A DNA stretch of 64,000 nt from Zoogloea sp. 1C4 (GTDB lineage: Bacteria > Pseudomonadota > Gammaproteobacteria > Burkholderiales > Rhodocyclaceae): NCBI RefSeq assembly GCF_009469605.1, contig NZ_SSXU01000007.1, forward strand, positions 124,001-188,000, in the 5' to 3' direction. Below the pieces are notes generated by a model, which saw only the letters and a list, made by a program, of their open reading frames with translations, was not told where the DNA came from and did not search any database. Shown piece after piece: positions 1-10,255 of this stretch; position 1 is the stretch's first letter; every line of letters starts with the position of its first letter. Made by a program: the position numbers and the translations under genes.

Positions 1-132
1 CACGGCTTCATCGATCACGAACTGCTCGATGGCGGCCGCGGTTTCCTTCGGGGCCACATCGCCGGTTGCGGCACGGCGCGGGGCGGGGCGGGCAGGGCGC
101 GAGGTGGTCTTGGCGTTTGTTTTTTCAGTCAT
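1..132 (-). CDS. Unidentified protein, N-terminal fragment (runs off the left edge)
   Basis: An open frame starts at an ATG complementary to 130-132 and continues to the window edge, giving 44 residues. It begins MTEKTNAKTT, has an Ala/Pro/Arg-rich stretch, and then turns more acidic and helical (AAAIEQFVIDEAV). The start abuts the stop codon of the upstream 309-residue gene with no gap, so the two are probably co-transcribed and translationally coupled. Too little is visible to name a family. The low-complexity basic leader looks like a disordered N-terminus before a folded domain. Confidence 0.55.
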   Translation of the reverse strand, partial: MTEKTNAKTTSRPARPAPRRAATGDVAPKETAAAIEQFVIDEAV

Positions 133-1062
133 TTACGCTTCCTTTTTCTCCGTTTGTGTCCGTTCTGCGCAGCGCGCGGCGTAGTTGCCGCAGCGCTCGA
201 TATAGTCTGCGGTGCTCTTGGGCATCGGGGTGCGGGCACGGGTGATGTAGCTCACCAGGTCGCGGCCCTGCTGGACGAGCAGGCGGCCGTCGGTCACGAG
301 GTGCTGGTCCTCACTGTTGCTGGGCATCTCGGCGGCGTTGAAGTGGGCGCAGAGGCGCTCGCCGGCGGTCACGAAGCTGGTCCAGATGTCGAAGATGTCC
401 GGGTCGGTACGCAGGGTTTCGGTCTTGATGTGGGCAGCCTTGGCGAAGGTGCGCACGTGGGGGGCGATGCCCCGGAAACAGGGCAGCGGGTCGAAGTATT
501 CGACCATGGCGTTGGCGATCAGGTCGATGTCGCGCAGGGTGAGGGCGATCTTGACGTAACGGCTCTCGTAGAAATCTTCGAGGGGGATCGAGAAGGCCTT
601 GAAGGGCTCGCCCCACAGCTCGTCGATGCCCTCTTCGCCGGAGCGGTGCAGCACCAGCCGGCCGAGGCCGAGGGCTTCCTGCAGACATCGGCCGCATTCG
701 CGCATCAGGGCGTTGTCGGACTGGATCTCGATGCCGACGCTCTGCAGCTCGACGAGCTTGGTGAAGATGTCGGCCGCGCGGTTGAACAGCGCACCGGCGA
801 GCATGGCGCCTTTCACGCGGCGGCGGTCGGTGTCGGGTTCGTCCTCGTAGCTCTTGCGGGCTTCGTTGAGGCGGCTGCCAGGGATGTTGAGCCCGTGCTC
901 GACATGGTTGAAGAGTCGCCGGGTCAGCGCGCCGATGAGCTTGCGCTTGGCCTGGAGCGTGTCTTCGGGAACGGCGTAGGTCTTGACCCAATAGCCGGAA
1001 TAGAAGACGCGTTCCCTACCGTCGATGACCAGGCGGGAGCCTTCCGGAATGTCGTCGTCCAT
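133..1062 (-). CDS. Conserved hypothetical protein, 309 aa
   Basis: The frame runs from an ATG (complement of 1060-1062) to a TAA and encodes a soluble, mostly helical protein without signal peptide or membrane segment. I do not recognise the family. Visible features are a basic first third, a Cys pair in MRECGRCLQE near residue 125, and a charged tail ending QTEKKEA. It lies 132 bp downstream of moeA in the same direction and directly upstream of the partial gene at the window edge, so it may be the first gene of a separate small operon. No cofactor-binding motif links it to molybdenum metabolism. Codon use matches its neighbours. Confidence 0.75.
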   Translation of the reverse strand: MDDDIPEGSRLVIDGRERVFYSGYWVKTYAVPEDTLQAKRKLIGALTRRLFNHVEHGLNIPGSRLNEARKSYEDEPDTDRRRVKGAMLAGALFNRAADIFTKLVELQSVGIEIQSDNALMRECGRCLQEALGLGRLVLHRSGEEGIDELWGEPFKAFSIPLEDFYESRYVKIALTLRDIDLIANAMVEYFDPLPCFRGIAPHVRTFAKAAHIKTETLRTDPDIFDIWTSFVTAGERLCAHFNAAEMPSNSEDQHLVTDGRLLVQQGRDLVSYITRARTPMPKSTADYIERCGNYAARCAERTQTEKKEA

Positions 1063-1194
1063 GGTTCGTTGTTGGCTGCATTTCGATTACGGGAATTTGA
1101 AATTCTGCACCAGAATCGGCGTCTGCTGGCGCTCTGGCGCGAGAATTTCACGGGCCTGCCAAGGTGGCAGGCGCGCTATGACAACGTGGCAGGC

Positions 1195-2469
1195 TCAGAC
1201 CAGTCCGTCGAGCACCTGGACCTGCACGGTGTCGCCTTCGGCCACGTTGCCCTGGGCGGGGCCGAGGACGATGAAGCAGTTGGCGTCGGCCATCGAGCTG
1301 AGGATGCCCGAGCCCTGGGCCGGGGTGCTCTTCACCTGCCAGCCGGTGTCGCCCTGGAACAGCACGCCGCGGATGAATTCGGTGCGGCCGGGCTGCTTGC
1401 GGATCGGGGTGACGCAGGGCACCGGCAGCAGGGGCGGTTCGGGGATCGGGTCGATGCCCGCGAGACGCATCAGCGCGGGGCGGGCGAACTGGTAGAAGGT
1501 GACCATCACCGCCACCGGGTTGCCGGGCAGGCCGAACAGCCAGGCGGCGCCATCGTTGCCGCCGATGCGCCCGAAGGCCATCGGCCGGCCGGGTTTCATG
1601 GCGATCTTCCAGAACAGCACTTCGCCCAGGCGGGCCATCACCTCGCGGGTGAAATCCGCCTCGCCCACCGACACGCCGCCGCTGGTGATGACCGCGTCGG
1701 CAATGCCGGCGGCTTCGCGCAGGGTGGTTTCGAGGGCGTCGGGGTCGTCGCGGATGACGCCGATGTCGATGATGTCGAAGCCCAGGCGGCTCAGCATGCC
1801 GAAGATCGTGTAGCGGTTGCTGTCGTAGATCTGGCCCGGGGCGGCCGGGGTGCCGATGGTGGCGATCTCGTTGCCGGTGGAGAAGAAGGCTACGCGTAGG
1901 CGGCGGCGCACGGCCACCTCGCCGATGCCCAGCGAGGCCACGAGGCCCAGCTCGGCGGGGCGGATGAGGCGCCCGGCGGGCAGGGCCGGGAGGCCGGCGC
2001 GCAGGTCTTCACCGGCGCGGCGGACGTTCTGGCCACGGCGCTGGCCGGCGGGGATCGTCACCTTGCCGTCGGCGGCGCGGGTGACTTCCTGCATCACCAC
2101 GGTGTCGACGCCGGCGGGCAGGGGCGCGCCGGTCATGATGCGCACCGCCTGGCCGGGGCCGACGCTGCCGTCGAAGCCCTGGCCGGCAAAGGCGCTGCCG
2201 ATGATGTCGAGCACGGTGTCGCCGTCGGCGGAGAGGTCATCGCCGCGCAGGCCGTAGCCGTCCATGGCCGAGTTGTCGTGGGCGGGCACGTCGATGGGCG
2301 AGATGACCGGCTGGGCCAGCACCCGGCCGAGGGCGTCGCGCAGGGGGATGTGCTCGATGCCGCTGATCGGGCTCACCGCGTCGAGGATCAACTGGCGGCC
2401 GAGATCGGCATTGAGCGCGGTCGGGTCGTAGGCGTCGTGGCAGCTGAACTGCCGGGCGAGGGAGGTCAC
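1195..2469 (-). CDS. moeA: Molybdopterin molybdenumtransferase MoeA
   Basis: 424 residues. MoeA inserts molybdate into adenylylated molybdopterin in the cytoplasm to finish the basic molybdenum cofactor. Family marks: HDNSAMDGYG near residue 70, the MTGAPLPAGVDTVV segment, the STGNE motif, and the MogA-like core with TSGGVSVGEADF and MKPGRPMAFG, then GLPGNPVAVMV. The length fits the family (about 400). I chose the GTG at 2467-2469 because it overlaps the mobA stop as GTGA. The longer upstream frame only shadows mobA. It is the third gene of moaA-mobA-moeA. Confidence 0.95.
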   Translation of the reverse strand: MTSLARQFSCHDAYDPTALNADLGRQLILDAVSPISGIEHIPLRDALGRVLAQPVISPIDVPAHDNSAMDGYGLRGDDLSADGDTVLDIIGSAFAGQGFDGSVGPGQAVRIMTGAPLPAGVDTVVMQEVTRAADGKVTIPAGQRRGQNVRRAGEDLRAGLPALPAGRLIRPAELGLVASLGIGEVAVRRRLRVAFFSTGNEIATIGTPAAPGQIYDSNRYTIFGMLSRLGFDIIDIGVIRDDPDALETTLREAAGIADAVITSGGVSVGEADFTREVMARLGEVLFWKIAMKPGRPMAFGRIGGNDGAAWLFGLPGNPVAVMVTFYQFARPALMRLAGIDPIPEPPLLPVPCVTPIRKQPGRTEFIRGVLFQGDTGWQVKSTPAQGSGILSSMADANCFIVLGPAQGNVAEGDTVQVQVLDGLV

Positions 2470-3071
2470 CGGGGGAAATCTCCAGCTTGGTGTGCGCGGA
2501 GTTCGTCCGGCGTGTTGATGTTGGCGAAGGCGTCGGGCGCGTCGTCGAAGGGGCAGGCGACCCACTTGAGGCGGCGCAGCCAGAGCTCCATCTTGCGTCC
2601 GCCGGCGCGGGTGAAGGCCTGCAGGTCGGGCAGGGCGAAGCTGCGCATCAGCGCGAACACTGGCTGGAGCTGGTCGCCGGTGCGGGCGACGGCCACGCTG
2701 GCGCGCTCGGCGCACAGGGCTTCGGCGAGGCGCGGCACCAGATCGGGCGGCAGGAAGGGGCTGTCGCAGGGGGCGGTGGCGAGGTAGGGCGTGGTGCATG
2801 CGGCGAGCCCGGCCTCGAGCCCGGCCAGGGGGCCGGCAAAGCCTTCGAGGCGGTCGGGGATCACCGGGCGGCCGAACATCGCGTAATGCTCGGTGCTGCG
2901 GTTGGCGCTGATGAGGATGGGCCCGACCTGGGGGGCGAGGCGGTCCAGCACGTGGCTGACCATCGGCCGGCCGTCGAGGAGGGCGAGGCCCTTGTCGACG
3001 CCGCCCATGCGGCTGCCGCGGCCGCCGGCGAGGATCAGGCCGGTGATGTTTTCCGGGCTGGCGGGGATCAT
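2466..3071 (-). CDS. mobA: Molybdenum cofactor guanylyltransferase MobA
   Basis: About 201 residues. MobA transfers GMP from GTP to Mo-molybdopterin, making the guanine dinucleotide cofactor used by DMSO-reductase-family enzymes such as nitrate reductase and formate dehydrogenase. The N-terminal signature LILAGGRGSRMGGVDKG is the nucleotide-binding loop, and TAPCDSPFLP holds the metal-binding Asp. I prefer the ATG at 3069-3071, one base after the moaA stop, because GGTGG lies five bases upstream of it. A GTG at 3078-3080, overlapping moaA, is the alternative. The gene is coupled to moeA by a GTGA overlap. Confidence 0.93.
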   Translation of the reverse strand: MIPASPENITGLILAGGRGSRMGGVDKGLALLDGRPMVSHVLDRLAPQVGPILISANRSTEHYAMFGRPVIPDRLEGFAGPLAGLEAGLAACTTPYLATAPCDSPFLPPDLVPRLAEALCAERASVAVARTGDQLQPVFALMRSFALPDLQAFTRAGGRKMELWLRRLKWVACPFDDAPDAFANINTPDELRAHQAGDFPR

Positions 3072-3072
3072 C

Positions 3073-4161
3073 TCAGCCACCGATATAGGACATTTCGATC
3101 TTCCGGAGCGGCGCGGTGGCGGCGGTGCGGATCTCGGAATAGCGGTCGCCGCGCTGCTGCCAGATGCTGCCGATTGCCGCGGAGAGTTCGGCGTCGCTGC
3201 GATTGTCGCGCATCAGGCTGCGCAGGTCGTGGCCGCTCTGGGCGAACAGGCAGGTGTAGAGCCGGCCTTCGGTGGACAGGCGGGCCCGGGTACAGGTGGA
3301 GCAGAAGGCCTGGGTGACCGACGAGATCACCCCGATCTCGCCGCCGCCATCCACATAGCGCCAGCGCTCGGCTACTTCGCCGGTGTAGTTGGGGTCGATG
3401 GCTTCGAGGGGGAAGTGTTCGCCGATGCGCCGGATGACCTCGGCCGAGGGGATCACGTCGTCCATCCGCCAGCCGTTGGAGCTGCCCACGTCCATGAACT
3501 CGATGAAGCGCAGGATGTGGCCGCTGCCGCGGAAGTGGCGGGCGAGGGGGACGATCTCCTGGTCGTTCATGCCGCGCTTGACCACCATGTTGATCTTGAC
3601 CGGGCCGAGGCCGGCGGCGGCCGCGGCGTCGATGCCGGCCAGCACGTCTGAAACCGGCACGTCCATGTCGTTCATGGCCTTGAAGACGGTGTCGTCGAGG
3701 GAATCGAGGCTCACCGTGACCCGCGACAGCCCGGCGGCCTTGAGGGCCGCGGCCTTCTTGGGGAGCAGCACGCCGTTGGTGGTGAGGGTGACCTCCATCC
3801 CCGGGATGGCCGCCAGCTGGGCGACCAGACGTTCGAGGTTGCGACGCAGCAGCGGCTCGCCGCCGGTGAGGCGGATCTTGGTGACGCCGTGGGCCGCAAA
3901 CAGCCGGGCGATGCGGGTGATCTCCTCGAAGCTGAGGAGGGATTGCCGCGGGAGGAAGGCGTAGTCCTTGTCGAACACTTCCTTGGGCATGCAGTACACG
4001 CAGCGGAAGTTGCAGCGGTCGGTGACCGAGATGCGCAGATCCTTCACCGCACGGCCGCGGCTGTCCAGCAACTGGCCGGTGGGGGCCGGCAGGTGGGCGG
4101 GGATCTGGGGCTGTTGGCCGAGCAGGCGCTCGTCGACCAGGGGAATGACTCGCTGATTCAT
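3073..4161 (-). CDS. moaA: GTP 3',8-cyclase MoaA (radical SAM)
   Basis: 362 residues. MoaA carries out the first step of molybdopterin synthesis, converting GTP to 3',8-cyclo-GTP with radical SAM chemistry. The N-terminal 4Fe-4S motif is CNFRCVYC, and the C-terminal substrate-cluster motif is [10 protein letters not shown] followed by a third Cys in LYTCLF. The protein ends in Gly-Gly (SYIGG), the conserved tail needed for catalysis. The start [11 protein letters not shown] at 4159-4161 gives the usual length. The longer frame upstream adds 44 unlikely residues. It is first in the moaA-mobA-moeA operon. Confidence 0.96.
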   Translation of the reverse strand: MNQRVIPLVDERLLGQQPQIPAHLPAPTGQLLDSRGRAVKDLRISVTDRCNFRCVYCMPKEVFDKDYAFLPRQSLLSFEEITRIARLFAAHGVTKIRLTGGEPLLRRNLERLVAQLAAIPGMEVTLTTNGVLLPKKAAALKAAGLSRVTVSLDSLDDTVFKAMNDMDVPVSDVLAGIDAAAAAGLGPVKINMVVKRGMNDQEIVPLARHFRGSGHILRFIEFMDVGSSNGWRMDDVIPSAEVIRRIGEHFPLEAIDPNYTGEVAERWRYVDGGGEIGVISSVTQAFCSTCTRARLSTEGRLYTCLFAQSGHDLRSLMRDNRSDAELSAAIGSIWQQRGDRYSEIRTAATAPLRKIEMSYIGG

Positions 4162-4221
4162 CGTCTCGCAGGGGGTTGGCAACGCGTGCCGCGTTTGTAG
4201 CGCGGCGCGCGTGCAGCCGCC

Positions 4222-4746
4222 TTGTCGTGGGGCAAGGCTCGGGTGTTCCGCCAGAAAATTATCGGCGGCGAAACGACGCAGGGCAAGCGGCACCTGAAAC
4301 CGCCGCCCGCACCGGGGCGATTCGCGCCGTGGTGCATGCCGTGGATGACGCGAATGGGGGCGGGGAGCAGGTGGCGCAGACCAAACTGCCAGCTGGATCT
4401 TCGGGGGTGGGCAGGGTTCAACCCGGACTTGAACCGGCTCAACCCGGACTTGAACGAGTTCATCTTTGACTTGAACAACTTCACCCTGAACTTGAACCGC
4501 TTCAAGGTCGACTCAAACGTGTTCGGCCCGGACTTGAACCGGTTCATCTTTCAGTTGAACGAGTTCAAGCCCGGGCCGAACCAGTTCAGGTTTGCGCTGA
4601 ACACGTTCAAGTCGGACATGAACCCGTTCAAGTCCGAGGCAGACAGGTTCAAGTCCCGGACAAACACGCTGCCCCCAGCGGGGAGCCGGTTCATCCCGGG
4701 CTTGAACGTGCCATTCCCGTACCCCGGAAAGTCCGTCCCGGTGTAG
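4222..4746 (+). CDS. Possible repeat protein with seven-residue units (uncertain)
   Basis: This frame of up to 174 codons (TTG at 4222, or an ATG near 4338) is the only one of six that passes through all fourteen 21-bp units without a stop. Translation gives fourteen heptapeptides of the form F-x-x-D-L-N-[RE], with Phe at position 1 and Leu at position 5, ending PYPGKSVPV. No ribosome binding site is evident. The flanking residues are Arg/Trp-rich and look non-coding. The reverse strand gives similar heptads (FKSGLNR) because each unit boundary is a dyad, but that reading is broken by a stop near 4548. It could equally be a non-coding structural or binding-site array. Confidence 0.25.
   Translation: MSWGKARVFRQKIIGGETTQGKRHLKPPPAPGRFAPWCMPWMTRMGAGSRWRRPNCQLDLRGWAGFNPDLNRLNPDLNEFIFDLNNFTLNLNRFKVDSNVFGPDLNRFIFQLNEFKPGPNQFRFALNTFKSDMNPFKSEADRFKSRTNTLPPAGSRFIPGLNVPFPYPGKSVPV
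4417..4710. repeat. Fourteen tandem 21-bp units with TTGAAC/GTTCAA dyads
   Basis: Units begin at 4417, 4438, 4459, 4480, 4501, 4522, 4543, 4564, 4585, 4606, 4627, 4648, 4669 and 4690, each exactly 21 bp. The approximate consensus is TTCAASYCSGACTTGAACSG. The join of two units reads TTGAAC-2-GTTCAA, an inverted repeat. Units differ considerably from each other (unit 13 is nearly unrecognisable), yet no insertion or deletion breaks the phase over 294 bp. The tract fills the 674-bp space between the divergent moaA and reductase genes. The rest of that space (4162-4416, 4711-4835) shows nothing I can name. Confidence 0.9.
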
Positions 4747-4835
4747 CGTGCAGCCCCCTTGATCCTCGACACAATCTTTCTTCCCCACCGGCCTTACCCT
4801 CGCCGGCTGGACTGTCTTTTGCCGGAGTTGCTGAA

Positions 4836-6155
4836 ATGAAACGCCCGCTCGCCCTCCTCGCCGCCATCCCGCTGCTGCTGTGGGGCATCTTCGTGATGCC
4901 GGAGGTCATCGCCTCGGCCAAGGGGCCGTGGGACTGGCGCCATGCCCTCATCCCCGCCTCGGGCGTGCTCGCCCTGTGGTGGATGAGCGCCGGCATGGTG
5001 CTGGCTGCGCGGCTGCCGCGGGTCGAGCAGTTTTTCGGCGGGCTCGATCGCCTGTACCGCCTGCACAAGCACGTGGGCATCGGCGCCGGGGTGATCGTGT
5101 TCACCCACTGGATGCTCGAATGGCTACCCAAAAACCTCGCCAAGGCCGGGTGGATTGCCCGCCCGGCGCGGGGCCCGCGTCCGCCCAAGGGGCCGGAGGA
5201 TTTCTGGATCGACATCGCCAAAGACGTGGGCGAATGGGCCGGCTACATCCTGCTGGCGATGGTGGTCATCGCGCTGGTGCGGCGCATCCCGTACCGCTAT
5301 TTCCGCTGGGTGCACAGGCTGCTTCCGCTGGTCTTTCTCGCCGGTGCCTTCCACGGTCTGATGCTGATGCCGGCCGCCTTCTGGCTGCAACCGCTGGGCT
5401 GGCTCACCGCTTTCATGGCTACCCTCGGCGTGGTGCCGGCGGTGATGGCGCTCACCGGGCGCATCGGCGCACGCCGGCGGGTCGAGGCGACGATCGAGGC
5501 GGTCACCCGCCATCCGGACGGGGTGCTGGAAATTGCCTGTCGACCCGCTGCCGCGTGGCCCGGTCACCAGTCTGGCCAATGCGTGCTGGCGGATTTCGGC
5601 CCGGTGGGCGAGGGCGCCCATCCCTTCACCATCGCCAGCGCCTGGAACCCCGCCGATGGCCGCCTCACCCTCGCCATCAAGGCCCTGGGCGACTACACCC
5701 GCCGCCTGCCCGAACGGGTGGCGGCCGGCCAGACGATCCGCCTCGAAGGGCCCTACGGCGGTTTCACCTTCGACGCAGCGCGTGGTGAAGCCAGCCAGGT
5801 GTGGGTGGCCGGCGGTATCGGTGTCACGCCATTCTTGGCCCGGCTGCGTGAGCTGGCCGCGCGGGGCGGTACCCGGGCGCCGGTGGATTTCTTCTACAGC
5901 ACCGCAGGTGCCCGGCCCGGCTTTCCGCCAGACCTGCCGGCCCTGTGCGCCGCCGCCGGGGTGCGCCTGCACCGCCGCCACACCCAGCTACACGGCCCGC
6001 TGCCCGCCGACGAGGTGGCCGCCTGCCTCAAGCCCAGCCGCACGGTATGGTTCTGCGGCCCGGCCGCGTGGGGCGAAAGCCTCGCCGAGCACCTCACCAC
6101 AGCCGGCCTGCTCAAGCCGGCGGGCTTTCGTCGGGAGCTGTTCGAGTTCCGCTGA
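4836..6155 (+). CDS. Ferric-reductase-like flavocytochrome (membrane heme domain plus FAD/NAD reductase)
   Basis: 439 residues. The N-terminal half has about six membrane segments, starting with LALLAAIPLLLWGIFVM, and paired His residues (HKHVG, FTHWMLEW, VHRLL, GAFHGLML) typical of heme ligands in the ferric reductase/NOX transmembrane domain. The C-terminal half is a ferredoxin-reductase module: FAD site HPFTIASAW, NAD site VAGGIGVTPF, late motif WFCGP and the terminal FRRELFEFR. It should move electrons from NAD(P)H through FAD and heme across the inner membrane. The acceptor is unknown. The ATG follows GGAG by 6-8 bases. It converges on katG, with a shared hairpin between them. Confidence 0.85.
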   Translation: MKRPLALLAAIPLLLWGIFVMPEVIASAKGPWDWRHALIPASGVLALWWMSAGMVLAARLPRVEQFFGGLDRLYRLHKHVGIGAGVIVFTHWMLEWLPKNLAKAGWIARPARGPRPPKGPEDFWIDIAKDVGEWAGYILLAMVVIALVRRIPYRYFRWVHRLLPLVFLAGAFHGLMLMPAAFWLQPLGWLTAFMATLGVVPAVMALTGRIGARRRVEATIEAVTRHPDGVLEIACRPAAAWPGHQSGQCVLADFGPVGEGAHPFTIASAWNPADGRLTLAIKALGDYTRRLPERVAAGQTIRLEGPYGGFTFDAARGEASQVWVAGGIGVTPFLARLRELAARGGTRAPVDFFYSTAGARPGFPPDLPALCAAAGVRLHRRHTQLHGPLPADEVAACLKPSRTVWFCGPAAWGESLAEHLTTAGLLKPAGFRRELFEFR

Positions 6156-6188
6156 GCGTCCAGCCGCGACCATCCCGCGGATAAAAAA

Positions 6189-6220
6189 AGAGGGGGCACC
6201 CCGGCCGGGGCGCCCCCTCT
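6189..6220 (-). terminator. Intrinsic terminator of katG (probably bidirectional)
   Basis: A 16-bp inverted repeat with one mismatch (6189-6204 against 6205-6220) has the core GGGGGC/GCCCCC. On the minus strand it is followed by CTTTTTTTAT, a good U-tract, 19 bases past the katG stop. On the plus strand the hairpin follows the reductase gene but the tail is weak. Confidence 0.85.
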
Positions 6221-6238
6221 GCGTTTACCCCGCGAGAA

Positions 6239-8516
<2,278 letters not shown>

Positions 8517-8586
8517 TTGCATTTGGCGATGGTGCCCATAGGGGCGGGCGGAGGGGAAGGACCACCGTGAAGAGGGGCGGGTCAAA

Positions 8587-8622
8587 AGCAAAAAGCCAAC
8601 CCTCGCGGATTGGCTTTTTGCT
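8587..8622 (-). terminator. Intrinsic terminator of the tRNA-Asn operon
   Basis: A 13-bp inverted repeat (8587-8599 with 8610-8622, core AAAAAGCCAA/TTGGCTTTTT) lies six bases beyond the tRNA CCA end on the minus strand. The A/T arms supply a U-rich 3' side in either direction. Confidence 0.8.
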
Positions 8623-8627
8623 TGTCT

Positions 8628-8703
8628 TGGCTCCTCGACCTGGGCTCGAACCAGGGACCTACGGATTAACAGTCCGGCGCTCTACCGACTGAGCTATCGA
8701 GGA
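8628..8703 (-). tRNA. tRNA-Asn (anticodon GTT), copy 2
   Basis: A 76-nt cloverleaf with encoded CCA, read on the minus strand from TCCTCGATAGCTCAGTCGG. The anticodon loop CTGTTAA gives GTT, reading AAC/AAU. The T-loop is GGTTCGAGCC. The gene is identical to the upstream copy at 8757-8832, 53 bases apart. Confidence 0.97.
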
Positions 8704-8756
8704 TCTGACGGGTTGGTCATGTGTTCAACGAACAAACACATTACCGCAAATTGTTC

Positions 8757-8832
8757 TGGCTCCTCGACCTGGGCTCGAACCAGGGACCTACGGATTAACA
8801 GTCCGGCGCTCTACCGACTGAGCTATCGAGGA
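8757..8832 (-). tRNA. tRNA-Asn (anticodon GTT), copy 1
   Basis: A 76-nt gene with encoded CCA and the same sequence as 8628-8703. It is first in the two-gene minus-strand operon and begins about six bases downstream of the expected transcription start of the promoter at 8845-8873. Confidence 0.97.
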
Positions 8833-8844
8833 ACAGAGGCGCGC

Positions 8845-8873
8845 ATTTTAGAAGCCGGCCTTCGTTACGTCAA
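8845..8873 (-). promoter_or_regulatory. Sigma-70 promoter of the tRNA-Asn pair
   Basis: On the minus strand TTGACG (8868-8873), a 17-base spacer and TAAAAT (8845-8850) lie just upstream of the first tRNA-Asn. A GCGCGCC discriminator, typical of stringently controlled stable-RNA promoters, follows the -10. Confidence 0.85.
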
Positions 8874-8929
8874 GGCCTTTTGCGCGTTTTTTTGCCCCCG
8901 GCGAGCCGGGGGCGGTGAAGCTGTACTAC

Positions 8930-10138
8930 TTAGGCCTTGATGACGGCGGCGATGGCGTCGGCGACGTAGTCGAGGTTCTTGCTGTTGAGGGCGGCCAGGC
9001 AGATGCGGCCGGTGCCCACGGCGTAGATGCCGAACTCATCCTTCATGCGCTCGACCTGGGCGGCGGTGAGGCCGGTATAGGAGAACATGCCGCGCTGCTT
9101 GATGACGAAGGAGAAGTCCTGGTCGACCTTGCGGGCGGCGAGTTGCTCGACGAGGCCGGTGCGCATGGCGCGGATGCGGTCACGCATGCCGGCCAGCTCG
9201 GCTTCCCACTCGGCGCGCAGGGCGGGGGTGGACAGCACCGCGGCGACGATGGCGCCACCGTGGATCGGCGGGTTGGAGTAGTTGGTGCGGATCACGCGCT
9301 TGAGCTGGGACAGCACGCGGGTGGATTCGTCCTTGTTCTGGGTGACGATGGACAGGGCGCCGACGCGCTCGCCGTACAGCGAGAAGCTCTTGGAGAAGGA
9401 GCTGGACACGAAGAACGACAGGCCGGAGGCCGAGAACAGGTTGACCGCGACGGCGTCCGGCTCGATGCCGTCGGCGAAGCCCTGGTAGGCCATGTCGAGG
9501 AAGGGAACCAGGCCGCGGTTGGCACAGGCCTTGACCACTTCGGCCCACTGGGCTTCGGTGAGGTCGGCGCCGGTGGGGTTGTGGCAGCAGGCGTGCAGCA
9601 CGATGACCGAGCCGGCAGGCAGGCTGTTCAGCTTGGCGATCATGGCCTCGGCGTTGGCGCCGCGGGTTTCCGGGTTGTAGTAGGGGTAGTTCTCGACCGG
9701 GAAGCCGGCGGCTTCGAACAGCGCGCGGTGGTTTTCCCAGGACGGATCGGAGATGTAGACGGTGGCGTCGGGGACGATGCGCTTGAGCAGGTCGCCGCCG
9801 ATCTTCAGGGCGCCGGTGCCGCCGAGGGCCTGGGCAGTGACGACGCGGCCGTCACGGATGATGGCGCTGTCGGCACCGAACAGCAGGGTCTGCACGGCGT
9901 TGTTGTAGGCGGCCGGGCCTTCGATGGGCTGGTAGCCACGGGGCGGGGCAGCTTCGAGGCGGGCCTTCTCGGCGGTCTTGACGGCGCCGAGGAGGGGGAT
10001 CTTGCCGTTGTCGTCAAAGTAGACGCCAACGCCGAGGTTGACCTTGGTGCTGCGGGTGTCCGCGTTGAAGGCTTCGTTGAGGCCGAGGATCGGATCGCGG
10101 GGGGCCAGTTCGACTGCAGCAAAGATCGAAGAGCTCAT
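8930..10138 (-). CDS. Aspartate/aromatic aminotransferase (class I, TyrB/AspC type)
   Basis: 402 residues. This is a cytoplasmic PLP enzyme exchanging amino groups between aspartate or aromatic amino acids and 2-oxoglutarate. Marks: NLGVGVYFDDNGKIP near the N-terminus, LHACCHNPTGADLT (PLP ring contact), FLDMAYQGF and the Schiff-base Lys in SSSFSKSFSLYGERVG. Length and sequence fit the TyrB/AspC subgroup. Substrate preference cannot be decided by eye. The start MSSSIFAAVELAPRD has GGAG five to eight bases upstream. A 43-residue extension in frame is not family-like. It is divergent from uvrB. Confidence 0.93.
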   Translation of the reverse strand: MSSSIFAAVELAPRDPILGLNEAFNADTRSTKVNLGVGVYFDDNGKIPLLGAVKTAEKARLEAAPPRGYQPIEGPAAYNNAVQTLLFGADSAIIRDGRVVTAQALGGTGALKIGGDLLKRIVPDATVYISDPSWENHRALFEAAGFPVENYPYYNPETRGANAEAMIAKLNSLPAGSVIVLHACCHNPTGADLTEAQWAEVVKACANRGLVPFLDMAYQGFADGIEPDAVAVNLFSASGLSFFVSSSFSKSFSLYGERVGALSIVTQNKDESTRVLSQLKRVIRTNYSNPPIHGGAIVAAVLSTPALRAEWEAELAGMRDRIRAMRTGLVEQLAARKVDQDFSFVIKQRGMFSYTGLTAAQVERMKDEFGIYAVGTGRICLAALNSKNLDYVADAIAAVIKA

Positions 10139-10255
10139 GGGTTCTCCAGAAGGGGCGAAGGGTGCGGGCACTTTGTGGCGCTCGCTGGGTGATAATGCGG
10201 AGTTGCCCGCGGGGTTTGCGGGCGCCACCGTTTGACTCAAGACAGAAATTTTATC

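Noticed and set aside
154-1899. Plus-strand 581-codon open frame across the hypothetical gene and moeA
   Set aside because: It is rich in Val-Gly-Asp-His without any domain and lies opposite two well-supported minus-strand genes. High-GC shadow.
4417-4710. CRISPR array
   Set aside because: The units are contiguous 21-mers with graded divergence, without constant repeats and unique spacers of 30-40 bp, and no cas genes are near.
4158-4772. Minus-strand frames also giving heptad peptides in the 21-bp repeat tract
   Set aside because: They arise from the dyad symmetry of the units and are interrupted by a stop near 4548. No single minus-strand frame spans the tract.
8628-8832. Tandem tRNA-Asn as an attachment site for an integrated element
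   Set aside because: Both copies are full genes with their own promoter and terminator. No integrase or partial tRNA repeat was found nearby.
8887-8912. Hairpin GCCCCCGGC/GCCGGGGGC with adjacent T-run as terminator of the aminotransferase
   Set aside because: The T-run is on the wrong side for the minus-strand gene (it reads as A after the hairpin). It may be a structural element only.
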